A DNA stretch of 64,000 nt from Sporosarcina cyprini (GCF_022048975.1 NZ_JAKMHX010000032.1:62001-126000), one strand, 5' to 3'; numbered from the stretch's first letter, positions 45,497-55,578 are shown. Translations and numbers: made by a program. Notes: generated from the letters alone by a model not told the origin.

Positions 45497-46942
45497 GTGA
45501 GAGTAAAACAATGGTTGGGAAGGCTGGGAATTGCATCCTTGGTCTTGGCTCTTCTGTTGCCTGCCACTGTGCAGGCGAAGGGGTCCATGGCGGATGAAAG
45601 TATATATGATTTATTAGTGGACCGGTATAATGATGCCAGTCAAACGAATGATGAAGGGGTCAACCCGCTCGATCCATATGCGTTCAATGGGGGAGATTTT
45701 GAAGGCGTGGCCACCCGTTTGCAGCATATTTTGGATATGGGATTCACCATTGTGTCGATCGGATCTGTTTTTTCGATGGAGACGTACGATGGAAGCCGGG
45801 TGCTGGATTACGGGAAAATCGAGCCGCACTTCGGGACAGAGGAAGAACTTCAAGCACTCGTTACTGAAATCCATAAAAAGAAGTTAAAGGTGATCGCTGA
45901 TTTTCCGTTAGGGGAAGTGAGTGAGAATCATGTGTGGGTAAAAGAAGGCAAGTTGAAATCGACGCCAGCCGGGGAAGGCGTGGTGCGTTGGGATGCTCAG
46001 GACCCTGCTGTGCAAAAGGAATTGAAACAAGCAGTTATCGATTTTGTATCTACATACAAATTGGACGGCATCCGTCTGACGAAGCTGGAAGGATTCAGTA
46101 CGGATTATTTGAATGACATCATCAAGTCCGTGGAAGAGAAGAATCCAGGTGCCTATGTCCTATCGCATGAAGTGAGTGATGCGGAGTTCGACTTGAAGCC
46201 GAATTCGGAGAGGACGGAGGCTTTGCGCCAGTCGTTCATCGAAGTGAATCCGGATACTTCGGTTCTGGCACAGTTTTCAAACGATCCGCATAATGAGCCC
46301 GTTCAATTCGATGATTTGATCGGATCCCGTTTTACGTATGATATCGTGGAGAAGCGGATGTTCCCGCCGACCCGCTGGAAGTTGGCTGCTACAGCGTTGT
46401 TCACGATGCCAGGCACGCCGATTATGCCATACGGAACGGAAATCGCAGTGAACGGGAAGGAAGCGCCTGAAAGCCATCCGTTGATGAACTTTAAGACGGA
46501 TATGGAATTGAAAGATCGCATTGCTGATTTGAACGGCTTGCGCAATCAATCCGAAGCGCTCCGCACTGGAGATTTTAAGATTTTGCATAACGAAAATGGG
46601 TTCCTTGTATACACTCGTTCTTCTGAAGATGAAACGTGGTTAATTGCCATCAATAATACGGACAAGACCGCGAATGTGGCAATCCCTGCGGAAACGTTCG
46701 GTAAAGATAAAAAGCTGCGAGGCATACTCGACAGCGATTTGATCCGGGAGTCGGACGACGGCTTTTTCCGTGTCGTGCTGGACCGTGAAACAGAAGAAAT
46801 CTATATCGCCGATGAAGATAAAGGCTTCAATACTCCTTATTTAATCGCCTCTATTCTCGTATATGTCCTATTCCTTGGCTTCCTGTTCCTTGTCATTAAA
46901 AAGGGAAGAGAACGTCGAAGACAGGACGCGAAACAAAAATAA
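45497..46942 (+). CDS. membrane-anchored GH13 alpha-amylase relative, catalytically degenerate
   Basis: 481 residues: signal peptide (cleavage near VQA-K, residue 27), an alpha-amylase-type barrel (about 35-350), a beta-sandwich-like part, and a C-terminal TM helix (about 447-470) with a basic tail. All signature motifs are changed. The nucleophile Asp of motif II is Thr195 (GIRLTKLE), the motif I Asn-His is lost (IADFPLGEV), and motif IV has FSNDP instead of F-x2-NHD. Glu225 in the acid/base region (SHEVSD) may remain. It is probably a carbohydrate-binding or structural pseudoenzyme on the cell surface. GTG 45497 start, GAGGAGG upstream. Confidence 0.8.
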   Translation: MRVKQWLGRLGIASLVLALLLPATVQAKGSMADESIYDLLVDRYNDASQTNDEGVNPLDPYAFNGGDFEGVATRLQHILDMGFTIVSIGSVFSMETYDGSRVLDYGKIEPHFGTEEELQALVTEIHKKKLKVIADFPLGEVSENHVWVKEGKLKSTPAGEGVVRWDAQDPAVQKELKQAVIDFVSTYKLDGIRLTKLEGFSTDYLNDIIKSVEEKNPGAYVLSHEVSDAEFDLKPNSERTEALRQSFIEVNPDTSVLAQFSNDPHNEPVQFDDLIGSRFTYDIVEKRMFPPTRWKLAATALFTMPGTPIMPYGTEIAVNGKEAPESHPLMNFKTDMELKDRIADLNGLRNQSEALRTGDFKILHNENGFLVYTRSSEDETWLIAINNTDKTANVAIPAETFGKDKKLRGILDSDLIRESDDGFFRVVLDRETEEIYIADEDKGFNTPYLIASILVYVLFLGFLFLVIKKGRERRRQDAKQK

Positions 46943-46994
46943 AAAAGAACGCCCTCGTAACGGAGTCATTCCGTAAGCGGGGACGTTCTTTTTT
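46941..46994. terminator. bidirectional terminator between amylase-like and degV-type genes
   Basis: AAAAAAGAACG and CGTTCTTTTTT arms enclose an inner hairpin; it separates two convergent genes. Confidence 0.85.
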
Positions 46995-46995
46995 A

Positions 46996-47850
46996 TTATC
47001 CATTCAACTTATTCAAGAAAAAGACGGCGATTGTTCCCGGTCCTGCATGGGCACCGATCGCAGAGCCGATCATGTGGACTTCGACTTTGACAGGTCGGAA
47101 GAGTTCTTCAATAGCTGCCTTCACTTGAAGCGCCGCTTCTTCATCATCCCCGTGGCTGATGGCGATGGTCTGTTTCGATAAATGATCGCCGCGTTCTGCC
47201 ATGAGATCCGTAAGCCGTTTCAGCACTTTCTTGCGGCCGCGGTGTTTTTCAAGCGGCACCAGCCGTCCGTTTTCGACATGCAACAACGGTTTAATGTTTA
47301 ATAAGCCACCAATAAAGGCGCTCGCTTTGGAGACCCGGCCGCCTTTTGCAAGGTAGTCCAAATCCTCCACAGTAAATAAGTGCTCCATATGAGCAGCCAT
47401 CGAACGGATTTTTCGCTCGATCGTCCGGACATCTTCACCTTTGTCCCGCAGCCGGACTGCCTCTTTCACAAGAAGGCCATAGCCGAGCGATGCGCATCGG
47501 GAATCAATGACGACAAGATTCATGCTTGGATTGGTCTCTTTCACTTGGTCTTTCATCATGACGCCCGTATTATATGTTCCGGACAACTCAGATGAAAAGG
47601 CGATGTATAGGCCATCTTCTCCGGAAGCGGCCAGTTCCTTCCATGCGTTGAGGAACAGCTCAGGGGATGCCTGGGATGTCTTCGGGTGTTTTCCGCTACG
47701 TATGGCGTTATAAATTTCTTTTGAATCAATTTCAATAATATCGTCATACTCTTGATCATCAATCAACACGCGGAGAGGCAAGAGTGTGACATTATTCTCC
47801 TCCAAATAAGATTTCGGCAAATCACAGCCACTATCAGCAAAAATTCGCAT
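46996..47850 (-). CDS. DegV family fatty-acid-binding protein
   Basis: 284 residues. DegV/FakB-type fold: N-terminal IFADSGCDLPKSYLEE, the SQASPELF loop, and IDSRCASLGYGLLV near residue 114. Members such as FakB bind a fatty acid for phosphorylation by FakA. The catalytic partner FakA is not in the window. In B. subtilis the comparable gene is yitS, which lies close to yitU-yitV-yitW, and the same neighbours occur here. GGGAGG precedes ATG on the minus strand. Confidence 0.9.
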   Translation of the reverse strand: MRIFADSGCDLPKSYLEENNVTLLPLRVLIDDQEYDDIIEIDSKEIYNAIRSGKHPKTSQASPELFLNAWKELAASGEDGLYIAFSSELSGTYNTGVMMKDQVKETNPSMNLVVIDSRCASLGYGLLVKEAVRLRDKGEDVRTIERKIRSMAAHMEHLFTVEDLDYLAKGGRVSKASAFIGGLLNIKPLLHVENGRLVPLEKHRGRKKVLKRLTDLMAERGDHLSKQTIAISHGDDEEAALQVKAAIEELFRPVKVEVHMIGSAIGAHAGPGTIAVFFLNKLNG

Positions 47851-47904
47851 ACGATTTCCTCCCTATAGTACGTTCGCTAGTACTTCTTTTCTCTGTATTA
47901 AGTT

Positions 47905-48714
47905 CTATGCCAAGTGCAGTCTATCCTTCAAAAACTCGGCGATTCCATCTTCATTATTCGTCAGCGTCACTTCATTCGCGATGGATTTCAGGCGGTCAAT
48001 GCCATTGCCCATGGCGACTCCGACTCCTGCGTAATCAATCATTTCCAAGTCGTTATCTTCATCACCGAATGCAATGATCCGATCACGAGGAATGTCGAGC
48101 CATTTCGAAACATGGGAAATACCGACTGCTTTATTCAAACCATGGCGGACGATTTCAACGACATCCCATGGTGCGCCCCATCTTCGGTGATCAATGACTT
48201 CTGCATGGACTTCCGCCAAATGCTTGCGGATCGGCTCGACTGTTTTGCTATCCGCTTGGATAAGCAAACTTGTCGGGTCATCCTTCAATGATTTACGGAT
48301 ATCCCCTTCCTTAATGACGGGGTCTCCGAAACTGAGAATATCCAGCAGCTTGGCATCATGTTTCTCCAAGTACACATCATCCATCACTTCCGCGATGATA
48401 TTATGGATATCAAAATCCTGCATCGCATCGATTACATCGCGCACGACAGGCAAGGAAATGGTTTCGTGGATCGTCTTCCATTTTACATCCTTCGGGTGAT
48501 GGACGAAGGCGCCGTTAAAATTGACGATCGGTGTGATCAAATCTAGCTGTTTGTAATAAATTTCACTTGCGCGGTACGGTCTGCCGGTCGCAATCATCAC
48601 TTGATGGCCTTGTTCCCTTGCTTGTTTCAATGTATGTGCGGTTTTTTCAGAAATGACTTTTTCATCGGTTAATAATGTTCCATCTAAATCTAGTACAATC
48701 AAATGCGGCTTCAA
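47905..48714 (-). CDS. yitU: Cof-type HAD-IIB phosphatase (YitU-like)
   Basis: 269 residues. HAD motifs: DLDGTLLTD at the N-terminus (Asp nucleophile), ATGRP near residue 42, a C2B cap, and GDEDNDLEMI near 218. Cof-type HADs hydrolyse sugar phosphates, and some (YitU) act on the flavin precursor 5-amino-6-ribitylamino-uracil phosphate. TTG start 48714 with GGAGGAG upstream. Divergent from yitV. Confidence 0.9.
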   Translation of the reverse strand: MKPHLIVLDLDGTLLTDEKVISEKTAHTLKQAREQGHQVMIATGRPYRASEIYYKQLDLITPIVNFNGAFVHHPKDVKWKTIHETISLPVVRDVIDAMQDFDIHNIIAEVMDDVYLEKHDAKLLDILSFGDPVIKEGDIRKSLKDDPTSLLIQADSKTVEPIRKHLAEVHAEVIDHRRWGAPWDVVEIVRHGLNKAVGISHVSKWLDIPRDRIIAFGDEDNDLEMIDYAGVGVAMGNGIDRLKSIANEVTLTNNEDGIAEFLKDRLHLA

Positions 48715-48921
48715 TGCAACTCCTCCTACGAATGAACGATTCTTCTACCTAACTGTATTTCACATATTGTCCAATTTGAATCCTAAAACTTTCGGACATG
48801 ATTTCCTTCATACTACCCTTAGTTACCGGAGCAAGTCAAAAGTAACCGTCTTAAGTGGCTACCTTTTGTTTTTTCAGAAAAACTTTGGTACGCTTTTATA
48901 AAAAGTCAGAAGGTGCTGTGC

Positions 48922-49695
48922 ATGAGAATCAAAGAAGAAGCGTGGGGAGGCATTCCCTTATTACATATTGAAGAAGAAGCAAACGAAGGGCAGCAGAAGC
49001 CTGCGATCATTTTCCTGCACGGTTTTACAAGTGCGAAAGAGCATAATCTTCACTATGCCTTTAATATGGCGAAAAAAGGTTTTCAGGTTTTATTGCCGGA
49101 AGCCCATTTGCATGGGGTGCGCAGTGAACCGCTGGATGAGGTTCAACTGAGCTTGCGATTTTGGGAAATCGTGTTAACTTCAATTGAAGAAATGAAAATC
49201 CTGCATGAAGAACTTTTAGCAAGAGGTGTGGATCGGATCGGTGTAGGCGGTACGTCGATGGGCGGTATTACGACGCTTGGATGCCTTGCTGTATATGAGT
49301 GGATTGATGTGGCTGCGGTCATGATGGGAGCGCCAGGGTTTGTGGAACTCGCAAAAGCGCAAATGTCCGAATTCGAACGGAGAGGATTTAAGCTGCCGAT
49401 CACTTCTCAAGAGCGAAAATCGTTGCTTGATACGCTGGCGTTTTTCGATCTCACTCGGCAGCGTGAACGGTTAAACGGCCGGCCGGTTCATTTTTGGCAC
49501 GGGAAGAAGGATATAGTCGTTCCTTACGAGCCAACCTATCAGTTCTTCCGTGCAGCAAAAGCGGATTATGCATCTGCCCCGGAACGTTTTACGTTTACGA
49601 CAGATCAGTCCGCGGGACACGCTGTTTCGAGAAGCGGCATGCTGGAAGCGTGCGATTGGTTCGCAAGATATTTGAATGACGAGCCGAACCTTTGA
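48922..49695 (+). CDS. yitV: alpha/beta hydrolase (YitV-like esterase)
   Basis: 257 residues from ATG 48922 (GAAGGTG 7 bases upstream). Oxyanion region IIFLHGFTSAKE, nucleophile elbow GGTSMGG, Asp in HGKKDIVVPYE, and His in QSAGHAV form a complete serine hydrolase set. Substrate unknown. It is followed after 38 bases by yitW. Confidence 0.88.
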   Translation: MRIKEEAWGGIPLLHIEEEANEGQQKPAIIFLHGFTSAKEHNLHYAFNMAKKGFQVLLPEAHLHGVRSEPLDEVQLSLRFWEIVLTSIEEMKILHEELLARGVDRIGVGGTSMGGITTLGCLAVYEWIDVAAVMMGAPGFVELAKAQMSEFERRGFKLPITSQERKSLLDTLAFFDLTRQRERLNGRPVHFWHGKKDIVVPYEPTYQFFRAAKADYASAPERFTFTTDQSAGHAVSRSGMLEACDWFARYLNDEPNL

Positions 49696-49733
49696 TATGA
49701 TGGGAATACTACTGGTCGGAGAGGAGAATTCGA

Positions 49734-50042
49734 ATGGATGAAGAAATGAAAGGGAGCCTCTACGGAGCCCTGGAAAACGTAATCGATCCGGAGCTGGGTG
49801 TCGATATCGTCAATTTAGGTCTTGTCTATGACGTGAAACTGGACGAAGAGGGAACAGCAGAGGTAACGATGACGCTGACTTCCATGGGCTGTCCATTAGG
49901 GCCGCAAATCGTTTCAAACATTAAACAGGAATTGGCAGAGCTTCCGGAAGTGAAGGACGTCAATGTCAATATCGTATGGAACCCGCCTTGGTCGAGGGAT
50001 AAAATGTCCCGATATGCGAAAATGGCGCTAGGGGTCCGATAA
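49734..50042 (+). CDS. yitW: YitW, MIP18/SufT-type iron-sulfur assembly protein
   Basis: 102 residues, DUF59 (MIP18) family. NVIDPELGVDIVNLGLVYDV, TLTSMGCPLG (reactive Cys) and VNIVWNPPWSRDKMS are the family motifs. These proteins help load Fe-S clusters into target enzymes. GGAGAGGAG is the ribosome binding site; probably cotranscribed with yitV. Confidence 0.93.
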   Translation: MDEEMKGSLYGALENVIDPELGVDIVNLGLVYDVKLDEEGTAEVTMTLTSMGCPLGPQIVSNIKQELAELPEVKDVNVNIVWNPPWSRDKMSRYAKMALGVR

Positions 50043-50119
50043 TATTCAACATGTGAAGGCTGGATGACTTGTGTAGGTCATGCAGCCTTTTTTTTATAAC
50101 TTAAAAGGAGTGGATTATT

Positions 50120-50599
50120 ATGATCAAAACAGCTGATTTACATGATGCACATGGAAATGAATTAACTCTTTGCACCGTTCCTTTCCGTTCCTATGGAGCA
50201 CGCAGTGCGTTTTTCGGTCCGATCGAAACGGTGCGGGTGCTCGAGGATAACGTGCTGGTGGAACAAGCGCTGGAGTCAATCCCTGAAGGTAGTGTGCTCG
50301 TAGTCGATGGAGGTGGCTCGGCCCGCTGTGCGCTGCTTGGGGACCGCCTCGGGGGCATTGCACAAACCCGTAAATTAGCCGGAATTATTGTTAACGGGTG
50401 CGTTCGGGACAGTGCCGACTTGGCGCAAATTGATGTTGGCATATTGGCAATCGGGACAAATCCGATCCGAAGCAAGAAGGAAGGAAAAGGAGATAGGGAC
50501 GTCACGCTACAGTTTGGAGAAGTGGACTGGACCCCAGGTCATTTTGTCTATGTCGATGAAGACGGCGTTTTGATTGCAAGCCGAAATTTGATTATCTGA
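50120..50599 (+). CDS. RraA family protein (RNase E regulator / HMG aldolase fold)
   Basis: 159 residues. The RraA fold motifs GDRLGGIAQTRKLAGIIVNGCVRDSADL are present in order (GDRLG near 77, NGCVRD near 93). Some members are 4-hydroxy-4-methyl-2-oxoglutarate aldolases; those need G-x20-R-D-x2-E/D, here R95 and D96 with D99. Gram-positive hosts usually lack RNase E, so an aldolase or oxaloacetate decarboxylase activity is more likely. AAAAGGAG upstream. Confidence 0.85.
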   Translation: MIKTADLHDAHGNELTLCTVPFRSYGARSAFFGPIETVRVLEDNVLVEQALESIPEGSVLVVDGGGSARCALLGDRLGGIAQTRKLAGIIVNGCVRDSADLAQIDVGILAIGTNPIRSKKEGKGDRDVTLQFGEVDWTPGHFVYVDEDGVLIASRNLII

Positions 50600-50670
50600 G
50601 TTCAGCCTACATCCATGTTTCATGGCATTCTCTACGGGTAGGAGAACAATGGAGACCGTGTGCAAAATAC

Positions 50671-50699
50671 TTTACTTTGTATCACTTTCATCCTATAAT
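50671..50699 (+). promoter_or_regulatory. sigma-A promoter of clpB
   Basis: -35 TTTACT at 50671-50676, 17-base spacer, -10 TATAAT at 50694-50699. Confidence 0.75.
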
Positions 50700-50705
50700 T
50701 TAATT

Positions 50706-50722
50706 AATCAAAGATAGTCAAA
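50706..50722 (+). promoter_or_regulatory. CtsR operator
   Basis: Tandem heptads AATCAAA-GAT-AGTCAAA match the CtsR consensus (A/G)GTCAAA-NAN-(A/G)GTCAAA with one mismatch. A third partial GTCAAAC follows. It covers the transcription start of clpB, so CtsR would block transcription until heat or protein stress releases it. Confidence 0.8.
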
Positions 50723-50746
50723 GTCAAACTTTAGAGGTGATTGCTA

Positions 50747-52888
50747 ATGAGAATGGATGGCGTACAGGAAGATCAACGCACACCGCTTGAACAATTCGGC
50801 CGCAATCTGGTCGATGAAGTAAAAAACGGCAAAATGGATCCTGTTATCGGTCGGGACGAAGAAATTCGCAATGTAGTCCGGATTTTATCGAGAAAAACGA
50901 AAAATAATCCTGTTCTGATCGGGGAGCCGGGAGTCGGGAAAACAGCGATTGTCGAAGGCCTTGCCCAGCGGATTGTTAAAGGGGATGTGCCGGAAGGGCT
51001 GAAGGACCGACAAATTTATGAACTGGATATGAGTGCCCTGATCGCGGGAGCGAAATATCGCGGTGAATTTGAGGAACGCTTGAAAGGCGTTTTGAAACAA
51101 GTGAAGGATAGTGAAGGGGAAATCATTCTCTTCATTGATGAAATCCATACGATTGTCGGTGCCGGCAAGACGGATGGCGCAATGGATGCGGGCAATATGC
51201 TGAAGCCGATGCTCGCACGCGGTGAGCTTCACTGCATCGGTGCGACAACACTGGATGAATACCGGATGTATATTGAGAAGGATCCAGCGCTTGAGCGCCG
51301 GTTCCAGCAAGTGCTTGTGCGCGAACCGTCTGTGGAAGATACGATTTCCATTTTGCGTGGGCTGAAGGAACGCTTTGAACTGCATCACGGCGTACGGATA
51401 CACGACCGGGCGCTTGTAGCAGCGGCGACTTTATCCGACCGCTATTTGACAGACCGGTTCATGCCGGACAAGGCAATTGACCTGATGGATGAAGCGAGTG
51501 CGATGATCCGGACGGAAATCGACTCCATGCCACAGGAGCTGGATTCGGTGACACGGCGCATCATGCAGCTTGAAATTGAAGAGCAGGCACTCCGGAAGGA
51601 AAAGGATGCAATCAGCCAAACGCGGTTGGAAGCGCTGCGTGATGAGCTGACCGACTTGAAGGAATCGTCAGCCGGCATGAGAGAGCAATGGAATAAAGAA
51701 AAAGAAACGTTGCGCAACATCCAGGAAAAACGGGAAGAGCTGGATCGCTACCGCCGTGAATTGGAAGACGCGCAAAATCGTTTTGATTTAAATAAAGCCG
51801 CTGAACTGCAATACGGTAAAATTCCTGCATTGGAGCAAGAATTGAAGGAACTGGAGACGCCGCTTGCGGGAAGTGCGGACAATCGTTTGCTCCGTGAAGA
51901 AGTGACCGAAGATGAAATCGCTGCGATTGTCGCTCGCTGGACAGGAATCCCTGTGACAAAGCTTGTGGAAGGCGAACGGGAGAAGCTTCTTCGTCTCCGC
52001 GAAACATTGGAGGAACGCGTGATTGGACAGGATGATGCGGTTCAGCTCGTAACGGAAGCCGTTTGGCGGGCCCGTGCAGGCATTAAAGATCCGAACAAAC
52101 CAATTGGCTCGTTCTTGTTCCTCGGACCGACCGGTGTCGGTAAGACGGAGCTCGCGAAGACGCTCGCTGCGACATTATTTGATTCTGAAGACCATTTCAT
52201 CCGGATCGACATGTCCGAGTATATGGAAAAGCATAGCGTTTCCCGCCTTGTCGGGGCACCTCCAGGCTATATCGGTTACGAAGAAGGTGGCCAATTGACG
52301 GAAGCGGTGCGGCGCAATCCATATTCGGTCGTCTTGCTGGATGAAATCGAGAAGGCGCATCCTGATGTTTCGAATATCCTGCTTCAAATTTTGGATGACG
52401 GACGCATTACGGACAGCCAAGGGCGACTCGTTCATTTTACGAATACCGTCGTCATCATGACCTCTAATATTGGTTCGGCTTATTTGCTGGAAGGCCATTT
52501 TGATTCAGAGGATCATGCTGCAGAAGATTTGGTCATGGCGGAATTGCGCCGCCACTTCAAGCCGGAACTGCTAAACCGGATGGATGACATTATTATCTTC
52601 CATTCGTTATCCGGCGACGCATTTGGATTGATTGCGAAAAAGCTGCTTGAAGATCTCGTTAAGCGGCTGCATGCTCAAGAAGTGGAGCTTGATTATGACG
52701 AATCGGTTATCGACTGGATTATCAAGGAAGGGACGGATGCGGACTTTGGCGCACGTCCATTGAAGCGGTTCATCCAGCGGCATGTGGAGACGCTTGTTGC
52801 GAAGGAAGTCATTAAAGGGGACTTGCGAGAGGGAGAAAAGCTTCATCTTTCGATGGTAGATGGAAAAATTAAGATTGATAAGGAATAA
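50747..52888 (+). CDS. clpB: ClpB disaggregase lacking the N-terminal domain
   Basis: 713 residues from ATG 50747 (AGAGGTGA 6 bases upstream). Both AAA+ modules are intact: GEPGVGKT (about 68), FIDEIHT, then GPTGVGKTE (about 463) and LLDEIEKAH. The middle coiled-coil domain of full ClpB length lies at about 265-385. [23 protein letters not shown] pore region (here [10 protein letters not shown]) is ClpB-like, and no IGF/LGF ClpP-docking loop is seen. The usual ~145-residue Clp_N domain is absent, and no remnant lies upstream, where promoter and CtsR box fit directly. Likely a DnaK-linked disaggregase equivalent to the delta-N form. Monocistronic. Confidence 0.92.
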   Translation: MRMDGVQEDQRTPLEQFGRNLVDEVKNGKMDPVIGRDEEIRNVVRILSRKTKNNPVLIGEPGVGKTAIVEGLAQRIVKGDVPEGLKDRQIYELDMSALIAGAKYRGEFEERLKGVLKQVKDSEGEIILFIDEIHTIVGAGKTDGAMDAGNMLKPMLARGELHCIGATTLDEYRMYIEKDPALERRFQQVLVREPSVEDTISILRGLKERFELHHGVRIHDRALVAAATLSDRYLTDRFMPDKAIDLMDEASAMIRTEIDSMPQELDSVTRRIMQLEIEEQALRKEKDAISQTRLEALRDELTDLKESSAGMREQWNKEKETLRNIQEKREELDRYRRELEDAQNRFDLNKAAELQYGKIPALEQELKELETPLAGSADNRLLREEVTEDEIAAIVARWTGIPVTKLVEGEREKLLRLRETLEERVIGQDDAVQLVTEAVWRARAGIKDPNKPIGSFLFLGPTGVGKTELAKTLAATLFDSEDHFIRIDMSEYMEKHSVSRLVGAPPGYIGYEEGGQLTEAVRRNPYSVVLLDEIEKAHPDVSNILLQILDDGRITDSQGRLVHFTNTVVIMTSNIGSAYLLEGHFDSEDHAAEDLVMAELRRHFKPELLNRMDDIIIFHSLSGDAFGLIAKKLLEDLVKRLHAQEVELDYDESVIDWIIKEGTDADFGARPLKRFIQRHVETLVAKEVIKGDLREGEKLHLSMVDGKIKIDKE

Positions 52889-52930
52889 AAAAAGAGCCAT
52901 CCAGGCAATCTCACCTGGGTGGCTCTTTTG
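52888..52930. terminator. bidirectional terminator between clpB and the DUF2929 gene
   Basis: AGAGCCATCCAGG / CCTGGGTGGCTCT stem with A-rich and T-rich arms. Confidence 0.9.
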
Positions 52931-52932
52931 TG

Positions 52933-53121
52933 TCATGAATGATCTGCAACCGGCTCGTCCGGAATAATTGCCGAAATGGCGATCACTACGATACTTAGAA
53001 CAACTGATACGATGACGCCGCCCATGAAATCAAAGCCTTGGATGTCGGCAATCGAACCAGTTACATAGTTCAACATCGTGACGAGAAGAAAAGACCATAC
53101 AAAAGTCATAATATATTTCAT
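52933..53121 (-). CDS. DUF2929 family small membrane protein (YjzD-like)
   Basis: 62 residues from ATG 53121 (GAGGTGA upstream on the minus strand). Two hydrophobic segments (about 2-20 and 33-53) and an acidic proline-containing tail. Pattern and size fit DUF2929. In B. subtilis yjzD is also a few genes from fabHA-fabF. Function unknown. Divergent from fabH. Confidence 0.75.
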   Translation of the reverse strand: MKYIMTFVWSFLLVTMLNYVTGSIADIQGFDFMGGVIVSVVLSIVVIAISAIIPDEPVADHS

Positions 53122-53232
53122 CAAAATTCACCTCTGCGTACCAATATCATTGTCCATCATACCATAGGCAATTAAAAGGGGAAACAACTTTGTCGGCTGG
53201 AAGGCGATTCATGAATGAAATGTGTCAGCATA

Positions 53233-53261
53233 TTGAAAAATGAGAGCTCATAATTTATAAT
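53233..53261 (+). promoter_or_regulatory. sigma-A promoter of fabHF
   Basis: -35 TTGAAA at 53233-53238, 17-base spacer, -10 TATAAT at 53256-53261. Confidence 0.85.
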
Positions 53262-53277
53262 TGATACCAGGTACTAA
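53261..53277 (+). promoter_or_regulatory. FapR operator
   Basis: TTGATACC-A-GGTACTAA is a 17-bp inverted repeat very close to the FapR site TTAGTACCTRNTACTAA. It overlaps the -10 and start of the fabHF promoter; malonyl-CoA would release FapR. Confidence 0.85.
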
Positions 53278-53308
53278 TAATAGATGACAAGGAACGGGGT
53301 ATGCAAAG

Positions 53309-54241
53309 ATGGGTGCAGGGTTAATTGGAATCGGTAAATGTGTCCCTTCGCAAGTAGTTACGAATGCGGACTTGGAAAAACGAATGGATACAACGGATGA
53401 ATGGATCCGGACACGGACTGGAATTGAAGAAAGACGGATTGCTTCAGATGATATGGACACATCTGACATGGCTTTCGCTGCTGCGGAAGAAGCAATTCAG
53501 AACGCTGGCCTGAAGCCGGAAGATATCGGGTTGATTTTAGTGGCGACTGTTACGCCAGACCGCCCGTTTCCTTCCGTAGCCACGATGATCCAGGATCGTC
53601 TTGGCTGTGTAAATGCCGCAGCAATGGATTTGTCGGCTGCGTGCGCAGGTTTCATGTATGGTGTCGTGACGGCAAAACATTTTGTGGAAGCGGGAACGTA
53701 TAAGCATGTCCTCGTAGTTGGAGTTGAAAAGCTGTCGAAGATTACAGATTGGGAAGACCGGAATACGGCTGTGCTGTTTGGTGACGGAGCTGGCGCTGCG
53801 GTCATCAGTGAAGTCTCGGAAGGACGCGGAATCCTCTCATACGAGCTGGGTGCGGACGGAAGAGGCGGCAATCATCTTTATCAAGAACAATACATTGTCA
53901 TGAACGGCCGGGAAGTGTTTAAATTTGCGGTCCGTCAAATGGGCGAATCGGCTGTCAGTGTTATCGAGAAAGCTGGCTTGGAAAAAGAAGATGTTGATTA
54001 TTTGATTCCGCATCAAGCGAATATCCGTATTATGGAAGCATCCCGTGAGCGCTTAGGCTTGCCGGTTGAAAAGATGTCGAAGAGTGTGCATAAATACGGA
54101 AATACATCTGCGGCCTCCATTCCGATTTCGCTATATGATGATTTGGCGGAAGGCAGAGTGAAGGACGACGATATTATCGTACTGGTTGGATTTGGCGGCG
54201 GCTTGACGTGGGGCGCTCTTTGTATAAAATGGGGTAAATAA
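53309..54241 (+). CDS. fabH: FabH, beta-ketoacyl-ACP synthase III
   Basis: 310 residues. FabH starts fatty acid synthesis by condensing an acyl-CoA primer (branched in Bacillales) with malonyl-ACP. The Cys112-His235-Asn265 triad is complete ([26 protein letters not shown]). Behind a FapR-controlled promoter and 65 bases before fabF. The ribosome binding site is GGAACGGGGT, somewhat far upstream. Confidence 0.97.
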   Translation: MGAGLIGIGKCVPSQVVTNADLEKRMDTTDEWIRTRTGIEERRIASDDMDTSDMAFAAAEEAIQNAGLKPEDIGLILVATVTPDRPFPSVATMIQDRLGCVNAAAMDLSAACAGFMYGVVTAKHFVEAGTYKHVLVVGVEKLSKITDWEDRNTAVLFGDGAGAAVISEVSEGRGILSYELGADGRGGNHLYQEQYIVMNGREVFKFAVRQMGESAVSVIEKAGLEKEDVDYLIPHQANIRIMEASRERLGLPVEKMSKSVHKYGNTSAASIPISLYDDLAEGRVKDDDIIVLVGFGGGLTWGALCIKWGK

Positions 54242-54306
54242 ACGGACTCTCCGTTATACTGTTGGTAGGAATGAGAGTTATGTAACTGAAAAGAGGAGTT
54301 GGAACG

Positions 54307-55542
54307 ATGGAAACGAGACGTGTAGTAGTGACAGGAGTCGGCGCAATATCGCCGGTCGGAAATACAGCGGAAGCTTCTTGGGAAGCAGTAATAAACGGCA
54401 AATCCGGCATCGGTCCTTTGACAAGGCTGGATAGCGAACAGTTCCCGGTAAAAGTGGCAGCAGAAGTTAAAGATTTCGATATCGAGGAATATATCCCTCG
54501 TAAAGACGCCCGTAAAATGGACCGTTTTACGCATTATGCATTGGCAGCATCCATCATGGCAATGAAAGATGCCGAGTTGGAAATAGATGAAGAATTGGCA
54601 CCGCGTGCAGGCGTTTGGATCGGTTCCGGCATCGGTGGTATGGAAACACATGAACAGCAATTCAAGACGTTTCAGGAAAAAGGATATCGCCGGGTCAGCC
54701 CATTCTTCGTCCCGATGATGATTCCGGATATGGCATCTGGCCAAGTATCTATCCATTTTGGAGCGAGAGGCATCAACTCATGTACCGTGACGGCATGTGC
54801 ATCCGGAACAAACTCCATTGGAGATGCGTTTGAAGTTATTAAGCGTGGAGATGCTGACGTAATGATCACTGGTGGTACAGAAGCACCGATCACAACGATG
54901 GCAGTTGCAGGATTCTGTGCGAACACAGCACTTTCCTTGAATCCAGACCCTGCAACAGCCTCCCGTCCGTTTGATAAAAACCGTGACGGATTCGTTATCG
55001 GTGAAGGAGCGGGCATTCTCATCCTAGAAGAGTACGAGCATGCGGTCAAACGCGGAGCGAAAATCTACGCGGAAATCGTCGGCTATGGCTCGACGGGAGA
55101 CGCCCATCATATTACAGCCCCGGCACCAGAAGGGGAAGGCGCAGCCCGCGCGATGAAGCAGGCACTTGAAGAAGCTGGCATCCGTCCAGATCAAGTCGGC
55201 TACATTAACGCGCACGGCACAAGCACGCCGTACAATGACTTATTTGAAACAATTGCTGCGAAAACAGTATTTGGCGAGCATGCATACAAACTCGCCATCA
55301 GTTCAACAAAGTCGATGACTGGCCATCTTCTCGGAGCAGCTGGTGGGCTGGAAGCGATCTTCACAGTTAAAGCGTTGCAGGAATGCATCTTGCCTCCAAC
55401 AACCAACTATGAAACGCCAGATCCAGAATGTGATTTGGACTACGTCGTAAATGAAGCCCGCAAAGTTGACGTCGAATATGCCATGAGCAACTCGCTCGGC
55501 TTCGGCGGACACAATGCATCACTCGTCTTCAAAAAGATATAA
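54307..55542 (+). CDS. fabF: FabF, beta-ketoacyl-ACP synthase II
   Basis: 411 residues. Elongating condensing enzyme of type II fatty acid synthesis. Cys164 (TACASGTNS), His in NAHGTSTP and His in KSMTGHLLG give the Cys-His-His triad. AGAGGAG upstream. Second gene of the fabH-fabF unit; ends at a strong terminator. Confidence 0.97.
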   Translation: METRRVVVTGVGAISPVGNTAEASWEAVINGKSGIGPLTRLDSEQFPVKVAAEVKDFDIEEYIPRKDARKMDRFTHYALAASIMAMKDAELEIDEELAPRAGVWIGSGIGGMETHEQQFKTFQEKGYRRVSPFFVPMMIPDMASGQVSIHFGARGINSCTVTACASGTNSIGDAFEVIKRGDADVMITGGTEAPITTMAVAGFCANTALSLNPDPATASRPFDKNRDGFVIGEGAGILILEEYEHAVKRGAKIYAEIVGYGSTGDAHHITAPAPEGEGAARAMKQALEEAGIRPDQVGYINAHGTSTPYNDLFETIAAKTVFGEHAYKLAISSTKSMTGHLLGAAGGLEAIFTVKALQECILPPTTNYETPDPECDLDYVVNEARKVDVEYAMSNSLGFGGHNASLVFKKI

Positions 55543-55551
55543 GATGAACTG

Positions 55552-55578
55552 CCGGCGATTTGGATCGCCGGTTTTTTG
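55552..55578 (+). terminator. terminator of fabHF
   Basis: CCGGCGAT / ATCGCCGG stem, 4-base loop, TTTTTT. Confidence 0.93.

Noticed and set aside
45497..46942. Active secreted alpha-amylase
   Set aside because: The nucleophile aspartate and both motif histidines are replaced.
50741..50746. TTG start for ClpB
   Set aside because: It abuts the ribosome binding site; ATG 50747 has proper spacing.
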